A stretch of 64,000 nt of DNA, taken from positions 171,501 to 235,500 of the forward strand of contig NC_080050.1 in NCBI RefSeq assembly GCF_026212465.1, written 5' to 3'. The notes under the pieces are model-generated. The model did not search any database. It was not told the DNA's origin and was given only the letters and a program-made list of their open reading frames with translations. A program made the position numbers and the translations under genes. Positions 23,408 to 34,273 of this stretch are shown in pieces. Source of the stretch: Amaranthus tricolor (lineage: Eukaryota > Streptophyta > Magnoliopsida > Caryophyllales > Amaranthaceae). Every line of letters starts with the position of its first letter. Position 1 is the first letter of the stretch.

Positions 23408-24181
23408 CTAGAATTTTCACATCGGAATGGTCTAAAACCATTAATGGTATTGGGGTAATGGCATGCGCGAAGCGACACCGGGATCGACAGAGGCCCGGCC
23501 CCCTTGCTGAAAATGCGATCATTTGTAATTTTGGCTTCGGCCCCCCTTACTAATATATTATTATATAATTTAAGAGTGCATATTGTAACAAAAATTAATA
23601 TAGGTCAATGGTTGGGATAACATATTTGTAATTTAAGGTAATGGATCAAACCCAAATTTGAACTATTATTTTTTAGTAGACTAATAAATTTAATTTATAC
23701 TATAATGTCATTACTATCTATCTTTCATAATTCACATTCATCCTTTTTAGGGGTGTCTTTATAACTTTGCTATCTTAATTTTAATAGTTTTTTTGAGTCA
23801 AAAACACTTGGTTTTTTTTTTCAAAAGGGGTAATTAGCAGGAAGCTTCAACTCTATTTGTCAAATATATAATTTTTGTATGATTCAAGTTAATTTCAGTC
23901 TACATGATTTTCAAATTTTCATAGTTCAACTAGTTTTTATATAATACATAACTAGTATATCGACAATGTAAACATGCCTTGTTCCAAAAACTCCTTTATT
24001 TTCAAGTGTTGTCCACATCTAAACATGCATGGTCAAGAACCAATTACTAAGTCTGATTCAGTATTCACACTTTGTTGTTTGATGGTAATATTGATGAACC
24101 AAATTTTTTGGTATGAATTACTTACTTTGTTCTTTACTTGATCATTGATGAGCATTATTAACTTGTTACCTTTTGAATGAT
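23408..24181. other. Intergenic, nothing recognised
   Basis: A short GC-richer patch at 23440-23540 (GCGCGAAGCGACACCGGGAT) is followed by AT-rich sequence. No gene is supported. Confidence 0.4.
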
Positions 24182-25412
24182 TTAGACAATGTAAATTCCC
24201 TTATCAGTTTCCCATTCTCTCCCATCATATATAGCTGCCAGTTCCGTTACTGCTTCTTGCACACTCTTCTCTCCATGAGCAATTGTTACTCCTGCAAGAA
24301 GTTTTCCCAACTCATCATCGTTCCTCACAGCAAGTATTACATGCCTTGGGATGATTCTGTTCTTGTTGTCTCTTGCAGCGTTTCTAGCCAACTCCAACTT
24401 CATTTTCAAATCAGAATGACCTTCTCAAATTAGATCCAAAATACCCAAATTCAAACGAGAAATATTTGATATTTACTTGCAGAATTAAGAAATTGTACAA
24501 GTTAGTAATTGAAAGAATCATAAGACACGGGATGAATTTGCAAAATATAATTGGGTACTCTCCAAAATAACATATTGATTATGTGCCAAAAGATCAGATC
24601 ATTCATATGCATTTACCAAAGCGACAATATAAAAAATGCACATACAATTTCAAACTCCCAAATATTCATTGCAAATTTGCAATCCACATTAGCTAAATTT
24701 TTAAAGTTTGAAATTAGTGCTACCCAGAATTCATAACGCAATGTAAAAACTCCTAACTTTTCTAGTTCTTCACAATTTCAATCCTACCCAGTTAGTTCAA
24801 AAATACCCAGTTACCTAAAACGATTGACACAGTATAATAACTTACCGATTCCTCTACGTTCTTAGTTGAAATGGTTCCTGTCCAAAAACCCAAAAAAATG
24901 TGATTATTCATCAATTAAAATTCATATCACCAATAGCTCTTACGAATCAAACAATTTACAAAAATTACAATAATATAGACCGAATATAACTAATAATGCA
25001 AGAATTAGAAATTAATGAGAAAAACCTCTTTTGGCAATGTGGTATGCATCTTCTACAACTGCTCTAGTCGCTTTAACCTAAGACAGAAAACCCAGAAATT
25101 GAATAGGAAGAAAAGTGAATTGTAAGAAAAAGGAAAAGAGAAATGATTACAGTGCCAATCTTGAAGAAGCATGAAAACACCTACAAAGCTTGAAGAGCTT
25201 AAATTTGTACAAAGTCGGAAGAAAATCAACATAATTGATTTTTGAAAAGTAAACGAAGGACAGAGAGAAGAGGTAGAACAAAATGAAATTCAGTAAATTG
25301 GGAAGACTACTAAAATGAAGACACCCATTTAAGAAATTACCTTAATATCTTTCAAAACTCTATTATTTCTCTTCGTAGCCATTTTAGACTCTGGTACCCT
25401 CTCTTCAGCCAT
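24182..25412 (-). CDS. Possible four-exon gene with a histone H2A-like last exon
   Basis: Exons that join in phase: 25412-25341 (ATG start, 24 codons, donor GTAATTT), 25077-25026, 24877-24846 (donor GTAAGTT) and 24397-24182. The last exon carries [19 protein letters not shown] then [21 protein letters not shown], clearly the alpha2-alpha3 part of histone H2A. The usual H2A N-terminal half (the RIARFLKAGKYAERVG region) is absent; in its place is unrelated charged sequence including [17 protein letters not shown]. The usual C-terminus after AHGG is also replaced ([18 protein letters not shown]). The predicted product is about 123 residues. The last acceptor (GAAAATGAAG) is weak, so the join is inference. 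It could be a chimeric new gene or a decayed H2A copy. Confidence 0.4.
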
Positions 25413-27411
25413 TCCAACCGAATGAGAATGGCGATAGAACAACAAATCTATCAGAGAGATAAAGAAATAGGAGTAAGATACACTGGTTTCGTTGCAACTC
25501 TTGGAAATATGCAAGTCATGAAAAATGCCGTTAGTGTGCTGTGCTGACTAAAACCCAGTTCCAGCCCATTAGGGTAAAAAAAAATTTTCCTTCACCGCGT
25601 TTTATTGTAAAGCTTATTTTGCAAATAGTTTGGGATAATACTTATTTCTCCAAATACTTTTAAAATTAATTTTAAAAATAAAAAAAAAATTCTATTTTAG
25701 GAGTTTTCCTACTTTAATGCCTAAAATTATTATTTTTATTTTTTAGTTTTACGTGAAAAATATATTGATCATATATTTTTTTTCTTTAAATATGTAATAA
25801 ATTATTATATATGTGTTGATAGCCGAAATTAATTATTAATTATCAAAGCAAAAAAGTAAATAAACCTCTGTTAATTCTTCAAGTTCCTTCTTTACAAATT
25901 TCAAAACTCATCTCTGAACCACGTACCCATCTAATTAGAAGAAAGATCTTATTACTAATTTTCTTAATATGCAAGGTTAATTCCTTTTTCTTCATCAACA
26001 TTTTAAAATAATTAATTAGGGTTAAAGTTTTGAGGAAATTGATGTTGTATTTGTAGATTGTGTATATGAATATGATTTCAATTTCAACCTGGTATATTAT
26101 GTCATTAGTTGCATTCAACAATTTTTTTATTAGGGTTAATTATTTTTTTTTTTGTCATAATTTATTATTATTGTTAATGATTTCCCAACAAGGTTTGTGT
26201 GGTATGGTTTTTGCTTTTACATTGCATTAGATGGCTTGTTTCGACAATGTATCTCTAACAGATTAATTGTTAATTTTACTTTTTTTAATGTCCCATTCAT
26301 AAATTATTATTATATTATACAAGTATCGATAACTTATAAAAATTAGACGTAGTTATCTCATTATAGTGTAGTTTAAATTAGATAGGTGGCAATGAATGTT
26401 AAATTGCTAATACAATGATATTACTTGGCTTGTTTACCGTACTCCTGCTGTCCAGCATTATACTAGGATAACTTTTCACTTTTTTAATATCATAATTTGT
26501 GATGATTAATTTATTTTTTCATTAGCGATAGGCTTTTGATTATTGATATTAAAATTATATATTGGCTTTTGATAAGAGGAAATAGAGAGAATGGAAGGAG
26601 ATGAAAATAACCTTATTTGGATACCAGCAGGGGAAGTGAGCGAGGGAAATGGAGGAAAGAGAATTCGAGAATGTAATTTCACATTATAAACAAAACAAAT
26701 CCTTCCAATTTAGATTAATAAGTTTTGAAGGAAAGCACACTCATCTTCCTTTCCCTTTTCTTTTCATCCAAAAATATTGTCCAAATATAGTGTAAATAGT
26801 GTAATGGGAATGAGTTTTAGTTTTAATAATGGTATAATGGACTAAGGTGCAATGGGAATGAGTTTTAGTTTTAATTTTGGTATAATGGGTTAAGATATCA
26901 TTCCCACCCTAATGGGTTTCTCCCTAATTTTCTATTAGCAACTAATATCATCCTTTTAAGTGGTATTTTGTGATGAAAAACAATATTTGAGGTACGATAA
27001 TAAACATGATTATAAACATTATCATGTGCTTTTTTTTCTAGCTAAAATACATAAAAATTTCATTATTAATTTTTATTATTTAATACCAACAATCAGACTG
27101 GCTATAGTGAATCCTATCTAGATGTCGTCGGATGTAGGCAACCTTAACAAACCCTCCTAGATGGTTTTGAAATGGTGCATCATCAAAATAAAATGTAGCT
27201 CTCTCGTGTTGTTTGATATGTTTGTGATTAGTATAGCTAGGCCAATTTGACAACTAGTAAAATATGATGGTACATACCTATCCTGCAATAAAAATGTTTT
27301 TAATAAGAATGTTTTTAGCTTGAGAATCTACAAGTCGAATTTTTATTTTGAACTCCTCTGTTTAAAACTGTCCTGCAAATTTGCTAAACGTGATTCTTAA
27401 TTTTGTTGCAG
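25413..27411. repeat. Intergenic with duplicated segment B
   Basis: 25690-26420 and 27120-27240 repeat the sequence at 19430-20815. At 26796-26887 there are two direct copies of AATGGGAATGAGTTTTAGTT followed by GGTATAATGG. At 26610-26790 a degenerate inverted pair (TTTGGATACCAG / ATCCAAAAATATTGTCCAAA) suggests an old MITE. The first exon and promoter of the TIC20-like gene should lie here but could not be identified. Confidence 0.5.
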
Positions 27412-28740
27412 TCGGCAAAGCAATAGCATGCTTCTATGCCCCAGTTGGTTACCCACATAGTAGGCCTGTTCATATATGTATAGGCGTTCCTGATACATAT
27501 TCTTTTCCTTTAAAAGATACGTTTTCAAGCCTACGTATTAAGCGTGAGTTCACTACATGCTTTTCGAGATAATTGATACTTGTATTTCATTTGTATTGTG
27601 CATTCAAGTTACAAATGTGTAGCATCATGTAATTTTTGTTTGCAGCCTGCAAACCTGATAAAATAAGTACCTAATGACAATTTGGTGTTGTACTTGTATT
27701 TGGTTATTTCTTGACGTTCTCTGCTTAAGACTTGTTGAATAATTGAATTCTTTTTGAAGGTGTTTCCAGATGGATAACCATCTAATCCACAATTATTAGG
27801 GCACATTTTCTAGGACTATAAACAACTATTATTAATCTGAATTCTAAACTAAATTGAACCGACTGAAATGTAAAACACGACTAAATGGTTGTAAAAAGTT
27901 ATGTACTCAATTGAAGTGAACTAAAGAGATTAAAATTAAAATGAATGTTCTAGTACTTAGGGAGAACAGAACAACCATAATGAATAGTTTGTTAACTTTT
28001 TTATCAGCTTACCGTGTGTACTATTGGCTTTTCTGCTTTATGGTTGAAATTCCTCAAAATCTGCACAAAAGTTTTTGAGTGTTGTACTAATTTTTTTAGC
28101 TTATCCATTGTGCGTTGCTGTATTTGCAGATTCATCATGGAACAACCAACAGAATCATCGCAACTTTTCGATCGATCATCCATTCTCCCCTTTGAGAAGA
28201 GGCTCTTATGTACCAAAGGCATCAAAAGATAAAAGATTCAACTTTCCAGCATACCCTCCTATGACAGAGAAGCCAAAATGGTGGTGGAGGTCGTTAGCAT
28301 GTCTGCCATATTTACACAATTTCTTGGATCAACAAACTTGGCGCTATGCTCACCCTTCTAATAATCCCTCACCATTCCTCAAAAACTTCAACGAACTTGC
28401 ATTGCCATTGCTAAGGTCCATGGACAAGCTTCCACAGTTATTCGAAATCTTTTACCCTATATTGCTTTACTTCTGGATAGTAAGGCGGAAAGAGTGGCCT
28501 CATTTCTACAGATTCCATATCATGAACGCAATATTAGTTGGAAGTTTGGCGCAGGTCATTGGCTTATCTAGTGGTTGGTTTCCCAAGAGAATTTACCCTC
28601 CAAATTTTTGGTGTTTTGCCACTTTCCTGTTTTTGGTTTTAGTGTCTGAGTGCATTAGGTGTGCTCTTTGTGGCGAATATCCCAATATCCCTTTTGTCAA
28701 AGATGCTGCTCTCATCCATTCGGATCTCAAAATAAGATGA
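27412..28740 (+). CDS. TIC20: TIC20-like chloroplast inner-envelope import protein (two visible exons)
   Basis: Exon 27412-27543 (acceptor TTGTTGCAG, donor GTGAGT) and exon 28130-28740 (acceptor TATTTGCAG, stop TGA) join in phase across a split codon. The second exon reads PKASKDKRFNFPAYPPMTEKP, then KWWWRSLACLPYL, VRRKEWPHFYRFH, ECIRCAL and IPFVKDAALIH, hallmarks of the TIC20 family, an inner-envelope multi-pass protein associated with preprotein import. Three hydrophobic segments are clear (around LFEIFYPILLYFW, ILVGSLAQVIGL and FWCFATFLFLVLVSE); a fourth is weaker. SLACLPYL and the DAALIH end resemble TIC20-IV more than TIC20-I. The upstream exon with the start of the transit peptide was not found, so the N-terminus is incomplete here. 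No disabling change is seen. Confidence 0.75.
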
Positions 28741-29129
28741 TTGATTCCAAATTTCTCGTAGGCGTCAAATAAATCACGAGACGATGATTGCAACTTGTGA
28801 GCAACAAACATTAAGATGAAATTGTTATCCTGGGCAGTCTTAAGTGGTCCTTTGAATCGCAAACATTAATCTAGTAAAATTTTTTTGTAATTTTTTTAAA
28901 TTTTAAATGACTTTCATTTTTTATTTCTTTTATACTTTAAACTTATTATGCCTCACATGAGAAATTCTTGGTTGACTCTCACATGTCTAACATTGTCTTT
29001 ACTTTTATACTAGTATAGAATCTCATATATTGTATGGTGTCATTGATATTAAGATATAAAATGTATTATGATTTTAAAAAAATGTTATCGTTATCAATTT
29101 AATTTTTCACATTAAAAATATAATTTAAA

Positions 29130-29173
<44 letters not shown>

Positions 29174-29181
29174 TATGTATA
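28741..29181. other. TIC20 3' flank, dispersed repeat and (AAT)n
   Basis: 3' untranslated sequence to about 28870, then the inverted copy of the 16035-16220 repeat (28910-29120), then an AAT run at 29125-29172. Confidence 0.55.
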
Positions 29182-29602
29182 AATTCGAGTGGCTGAAGCT
29201 GAAGCAGCTACTTTCGAAGTAACAGAAAGAAAAGCAGCGACTGGAGTGGGAGAGTCAGAGTTGAAAAGAGGATTCCTCACTGCTTTCTCTCATTCAAAAC
29301 CGTGCATGAGACTTTCATCTCGCACGACTCCTAAGTGATAAAAAGAAAGAAGAACTCATCTTCTTTCTTTTTTGATTACCTTCCTCGCGTATGTATAAGA
29401 CCGAATCCATTCGATTTCTAAAAAAGATTACTAATCCTTAACTTTTCGAGCAATCCTTCATCAGTGGTTTCGAATGACTGATTTTTTCAATCTTTTCGCT
29501 CTTGGTTCCGTAGGAGCAAGTCAGAAAGATTGAAAAATAGAACCATCTGATTTGATTCGTTCTCAATAGCCATGAGATGATCATCTTAGGGTGATCCTTT
29601 TG
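29182..29602 (-). other. ndhB: Nuclear insertion of plastid DNA: ndhB intron end and exon 2 start
   Basis: On the minus strand a group II intron domain V hairpin (GTGCGAGATGAAAGTCTCAT, near 29302-29327) is preceded by intron sequence. It is followed by an exon reading PTPVAAFLSVTSKVAASASA then TRI, the start of plastid NAD(P)H dehydrogenase subunit B exon 2. The match stops within the exon at 29182, so only about 25 codons are present. The left edge abuts an AAT run and the right edge a (TA)n run. It is a fragment and cannot be functional. Confidence 0.8.

Positions 29603-29697
<95 letters not shown>
29603..29697. repeat. (TA)n microsatellite, about 47 units
   Basis: Uninterrupted TA dinucleotides directly joined to the plastid fragment. 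Long apparent ORFs across it on both strands are artefacts. Confidence 0.95.
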
Positions 29698-29699
<2 letters not shown>

Positions 29700-29980
29700 T
29701 AGGAGATAATGGTTATGAACATAACTTTTTTCTTTTATGGTTTTCAAAAAAAAAGGCATACCTTTATTATGTGTGTTAAATTTTTTTGTTGCACGCTTCT
29801 CGGTCAAATTATTTTTTTTGCTTGAAGCGAGCTAGATTTGGCGAAAATGTAATAATCTTCCATCACTAAAATTATCATTAAATAAATAATAAATACAAAA
29901 GTTATAAATACATGACTTGTAAATTACCATGTACATAGAAAAGATTTGGGGTTCAGTAAGTTATAAGTAATACATAGAAA
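29698..29980. other. Intergenic, nothing recognised
   Basis: AT-rich, no supported gene. Confidence 0.4.
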
Positions 29981-31140
29981 AGATTTCATACTTTTGGGCT
30001 TGGAGTTTCTAATAGTTAAAAAATAACTATTAGGATTTATTGATAATAATTGGCTGATTTTTTTTTGAGTTTGTTAAATTTCAGTCACATTATTTTTTAA
30101 TCTTTGTAAATAAGACATAGAATGAGGCTTGGAGAGTCGGTGGGAGTTCTTTAGTACCGATCGCTACTCTCCTTTAATATCTGTCAATTGACAGTTTTTT
30201 AAGCCTATGATTTCATACATTTTGGATTATCGTAATAGTATACAAATAACTATTAGGATTTGTTGATAATATTTACTGATTTTGTTTGATTTTGTGAAAT
30301 TTCAGTTATAATCTGTATGTCTCTTTTGTGTTTGTCCAACTTGGCATCTAGCCCTGCTATCAGCCGACCCCAACCACTAATTGCTAGGTGCATCAGCCCG
30401 GACCATTTGGTATAGTTTTGGTTGCTTAATTTTTTCTGAGATAGATATTGTTGTGTTGCTTGTGAATTCGATGGGTTTGGTGTTTAATTTGACACAATCT
30501 GTAATAGTTGGCTTACGGTGGACTCTTTGTCCTCCATTAAGTATAAAGGTAAGTTGTGATAAATGATGATCCGGGTTGGGGTGATTTTAAAAAATAAACT
30601 CACTAGAAATAATGGGCCTTAACTACAAATGATGATGTGGAACGGGTCAAAATTGTGCACTCTTATTGATCCGTGTATCCTTCTTTAAGATGTTTAGAAT
30701 TGTTGGGATTAAGAGTTTGTTATGAGACTTAACAGTTTGTTATAAATACATGTGGCTGTGTATAGTGTATTTGCTTCTATATAAATATAGGCGGAGGCTC
30801 ATTGTGTGAAGTGTATTCTTGCTTTGTATAATCATAGGCTGAGTCTCATTGTGTAAAGTGTATTCTTGCATTGTAAATCTAATTCCAATTCATCATTCAT
30901 ATTTCTTTCTAATGGATAAATATTGGCTGATGATCTATCCGATATCCAGCATGGCCTCCAACTACAAGAAGAAATGGATTACTGACCAATTAGGTGATCC
31001 ACTAACATGCAATTTCAATACCCAGGTACATTTTCCATTAAAAAAATCTTTTCCTGGTTTAGCCATTTCAAGATCAAATGAAAAAATAGAACCAGTTGCA
31101 GCAGCAAAGAAAAAATGTCCATTCAATGTAATGAAATAAA
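29981..31140 (+). mobile_element. Foldback-family copy, single arm, second ORF subfamily
   Basis: Carries the arm end (TAGTTAAAAAATAACTATTAGG), two stacked arm-end segments, the outer segment with TTGTCCTCCATTAAGTATAAAG, and then the short-ORF block. Unlike units 1-3 the mirror half is missing. Downstream it joins the GTAGTCTTTTAATC minisatellite, as the 2.6 kb palindrome does at 37740. Confidence 0.6.
30912..31139 (+). CDS. Short conserved ORF of the foldback family (intact, 75 codons)
   Basis: Opens MDKYWLMIYPIS, with WITDQLGDP, FPLKKSFPGLAISRSN, IEPVAA and a lysine-rich end. Compared with the reading of the 13.4 kb copy, it has a 12-base in-frame loss before the FPLKK block, a 3-base gain in the EPVAA region and several silent changes, yet the frame is kept. 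No signal peptide, membrane segment or known domain is recognised. Function is unknown. Whether it is translated cannot be judged from sequence; conservation could partly reflect recent shared ancestry. Confidence 0.4.
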   Translation: MDKYWLMIYPISSMASNYKKKWITDQLGDPLTCNFNTQVHFPLKKSFPGLAISRSNEKIEPVAAAKKKCPFNVMK

Positions 31141-31262
31141 TTTCTGTAATCTTTTAATCTTTTTGTAGTCTTTAAATTTTTGTAGTCTTTTAATCTTTTT
31201 GTAGTCTTTAAGTTTTTGTAGTCTTTTAATCTTTTTGTAGTCTTTTTGTAGTCCATTCAAGA
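31141..31262. repeat. Minisatellite of TTTTTGTAGTCTTTTAATC-like units
   Basis: Alternating units of about 17-19 bp, GTAGTCTTTTAATCTTTTT and GTAGTCTTTAAATTTTT, five or more copies. The same array occurs at 37745-37858 and, inverted, at 36605-36715. Confidence 0.8.
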
Positions 31263-31639
31263 CCGATTATATGAATTTCAATCAATCGATGTTCATGCCC
31301 TTGCATAATTTTCTTTTTTTTTAATTTGAAATTTATTTCTTTTATTTATTTAAATTATTTATTTTATTTTATTATTATTATTTAATATATGCTGTAGTAA
31401 ATTATTTTTTTATAAATTATATAAATTATATATTTACCTAATTAATATTTATTTAATATTTTGTATTATTGTTAATTTATTTGAAATTTTAATTATTAAA
31501 GTAAATTATTATTTATTTAATATTTAATATTGATAATAATAATTTTAAATTAATTATATTATTAACAAATATAATTTATTAACATAAATATTAGTTATTA
31601 TTAATTAATAACATAAAACGCAAAAACTTAAAAAAAAAT

Positions 31640-31806
31640 TCTTCAAAGCCTAGTCGCATACGACCCAACTGCAGAGGAGTAGCACCAAACGCACGTCTGA
31701 ACTGCTGTTTAGTCACGCATTTCACGCGACAAAGCCACAATTCAGTCGTGCGTTTTGTGCGACCCATCTGCGGTTTGGTCGCGCGCGACTGGGCTTCGAA
31801 GAATTT
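31640..31806. repeat. GC-rich hairpin module A
   Basis: The outer arms ATTCTTCAAAGCCTAGTCGC and GCGACTGGGCTTCGAAGAAT pair. A nested pair (ACGCACGTCTGAACT with TTCAGTCGTGCGTTT) lies inside. Contains TTTTGTGCGAC. Confidence 0.7.
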
Positions 31807-32296
31807 TTTTTTTTGAATTTTTGTGTTTATTTAATATTTTGTATTGTATTGTAAATTTATTTGCGATTTTAATTATTAAACTAAATTATTAATTTATTTA
31901 ATATTTAATATTTTTATTTTTTAATTATTAAACCTAACTATTATTTATTTTAAATTTTTATTATTAATGTTTATTTATCTAACATATTATTGACTTAATT
32001 TATGTTTTATTTTATATTTTAAAGTAACATAATATTTATAATGATGCCCGACCATGGATGTTCTAAAGTTAGTTTTAATTAAATTAATTATATTAATTTA
32101 ATAAATATTTAATAATATAAATTATTAACAAATTATATAAATTATTAACAAATAATATAACTCATACATATAAACTAATAAACATTTCAAAATTAAAATT
32201 ATATAATTAATAAGTTAATCTAATAAATATTTAATCAATATATTATATTAGTTAATAATTATTAATTTAATATTATTATTAATATAATTAATTTTC

Positions 32297-32334
<38 letters not shown>

Positions 32335-32448
32335 TAATAATAATAAAAACATTAAATTAATTATTATTAACAAATATAATTTACTAACGTAAATATTAAT
32401 TATTATTAATTAATAACAAAAAACACAAAAATTTTTAAAAAAAATTAT

Positions 32449-32612
32449 TCGAACCCTAGTCGGCGCTACCCAACCGCGGAGGATTCGCATAAAATGCGCG
32501 ACTGGACCGCAGCTTAGTCTCGCATTTCACGCGATTAAGCCACGGTTTAGTTGCGCGTTTTGTGCGACTCTTCAGCGGTTGGGTCGCACGCGACTGGAGT
32601 TCGAATAATTTT
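32449..32612. repeat. GC-rich hairpin module B
   Basis: Same plan as module A: an outer ATTCGAACCCTAGTCG pairs with CGACTGGAGTTCGAAT, with nested GCGCGACTGGACCGCAG and AACCGC-type repeats and a shared TTTTGTGCGAC. Confidence 0.7.
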
Positions 32613-33296
32613 TTTTTTTTGAATTTTGGAATAAAATTCGATTAGAAATTTTAAGTTTTAATTTAATGTTTTTAGAGTGATAAAAGCGTCATTGAGTGAG
32701 ATTGAAGTGTATTACACAAATTTTAAATTCAGGAATATTTTTGTCATTTCATTTAAATAAGGATGGCGATAAAATGAAAATGATGATAAAGTTTATTTGG
32801 GTAAAAGTAATCAGGAATCAAAATTTTTGCTCCGAATTTGTGGGTCTTGGCAACCACTTATAACTTGATCCTATATTGACTCAATTGATAGTAGATAATT
32901 CTGCGTTTATTTTTGCATATCTGCAGACATCAAACTATATAATAGAAGCGCCAATTTACAGAACAGTAGCATTGCAAATTCAATATTCAATCAATCCAAG
33001 AGAACAAACAAAAATCCAGTACGTTGAAAAGTTCCATTTATATAGAGGATAAGAGAAATCATGAAAATGAATAAAATACAATATATAGCTTTTTTGTGTT
33101 TAAATACTATATATAGCTTAACTTTACTTATTCACTATTAGAGCAAGTTAGGGGTTGTTGTCGCTGCTACTGTTGCCAAGATGGATAAGTACTACTACTG
33201 TTTTGTTGTTCTCGCTACTACTGTGGTGTGCTGATGTCTGATGCTGTTATTTTGTTGCTGTTGTCATATACCGATGTCGCTGCTTCTATAAGCATG

Positions 33297-34273
33297 TCAA
33301 AGAAAATAATCCATCAAGTTCACTGGACTTGGAGATGGCATGGCAGATAATGGAGGTGGTGTTGCCCCGGGAACTGGAATACAAGAGAAGGATTAATAAA
33401 AATCATGAAATACAATGGTAAATATTAAAGGGGTCGAAGCTATAAATTATAAATTCGATGAAGAATAGTCTCATGGTCAACAAAAAGACTGAATGTACCC
33501 TAGACTATAAGATGACTCTTAGCTTTAAAAATAATAGGGAGAAATGATTGAATTATGTATATAATGTGCCATATTCTAACTAATACTACATCTCCAAAAT
33601 TTTCAAGTCTCATCAGCCTAAAGATCCTTTGTTCTGCAAGTCTGTGAGTAGGGCGTCCTCCATTAAGATAGATAAATATCAATCGGTAAATAGACTTTGG
33701 TAATAATAAATACCTGTTGATCTAATTCTTGGAACTCCAAAGAAGCAGCTCGCAAACCGAACAGCAGATGTGTCTTCGCTTTGGCTGACAAGAGTAACAA
33801 AAATAGCATCTCGACAAGTCATCAGCATAATAATATTATCTTCAGCAACTATTCTTTAACGTAGATATGTAAGGCTAGCATTTATACATCTCCTGCAGCC
33901 AGTATCTCCTGAAAGTGCGAGTTGACAACTTTCAGCTACATCAGCAAAGCCTGGAGAAAATGCAGCATTTCTGCATTTGTGCAACACTGGTTCTACCTTA
34001 CACTCATAGTTAACAGGAATTTTGGTCCCAAATCTACAAAATGTTGTTGTATTTGCAGGAACTCCATAAAGTTCTAAGGCTTGTAACATATAACGGAAAC
34101 AGATTTCAGAAAGATCTGAACTAACACCAAGGTTACTCGTTTCATTTGCATTATGAGAAACGGAAAGGCAACATATGCATTGATGTGATGGCAACATTTT
34201 CCGCGGGCTTCAGGAATTGAACATATGGAAGCCACACGAGTAAAATTGGTTCCACCTAAATCCAAGGGGCATC
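33297..34273 (-). pseudogene. SPARK-domain gene (At1g61900-like), broken
   Basis: Exon 34273-33714 lies between an acceptor (TTGAGTTACAG) and a donor (GTATTTATT). It starts CPLDLGGTNFTRVASIC, includes RGKCCHHINAYVAF, then in another frame SEICFRYMLQALELYG, VNYECK, DTGCRRCINASLTYLR, a TAA stop, and after it LMTCRDAIF and RFASCFFGVP. The cysteine pattern is that of plant SPARK domains (extracellular, found in receptor-like kinases and GPI-anchored proteins). A second exon, 33373-33297, joins in phase and gives a Pro/Ser-rich linker (VPGATPPPLSAMPSPSP) before TGA. One frameshift near 34165 and one internal stop disable it. Upstream exons are missing or separated by the repeats at 34.97-38.69 kb. 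Confidence 0.6.

Larger units (their letters stand above)
31263..33290. repeat. AT-rich repeat block with two GC-rich hairpins
   Basis: Mostly ATTATT, AATATT and TTTAAT low-complexity sequence, with an (AAT)n run at 32299-32346. Two GC-rich hairpin modules at 31640-31806 and 32449-32612 stand out. The stretch 31815-32060 (with AACCTAACTATTATTT and ATGTTTATTTATCTAACATA) is shared with 61945-62290 and 63550-63890. No gene is supported. Confidence 0.55.

Noticed and set aside
29586..29807. Ile/Tyr repeat ORFs on both strands
   Set aside because: Translation of a (TA)n microsatellite.
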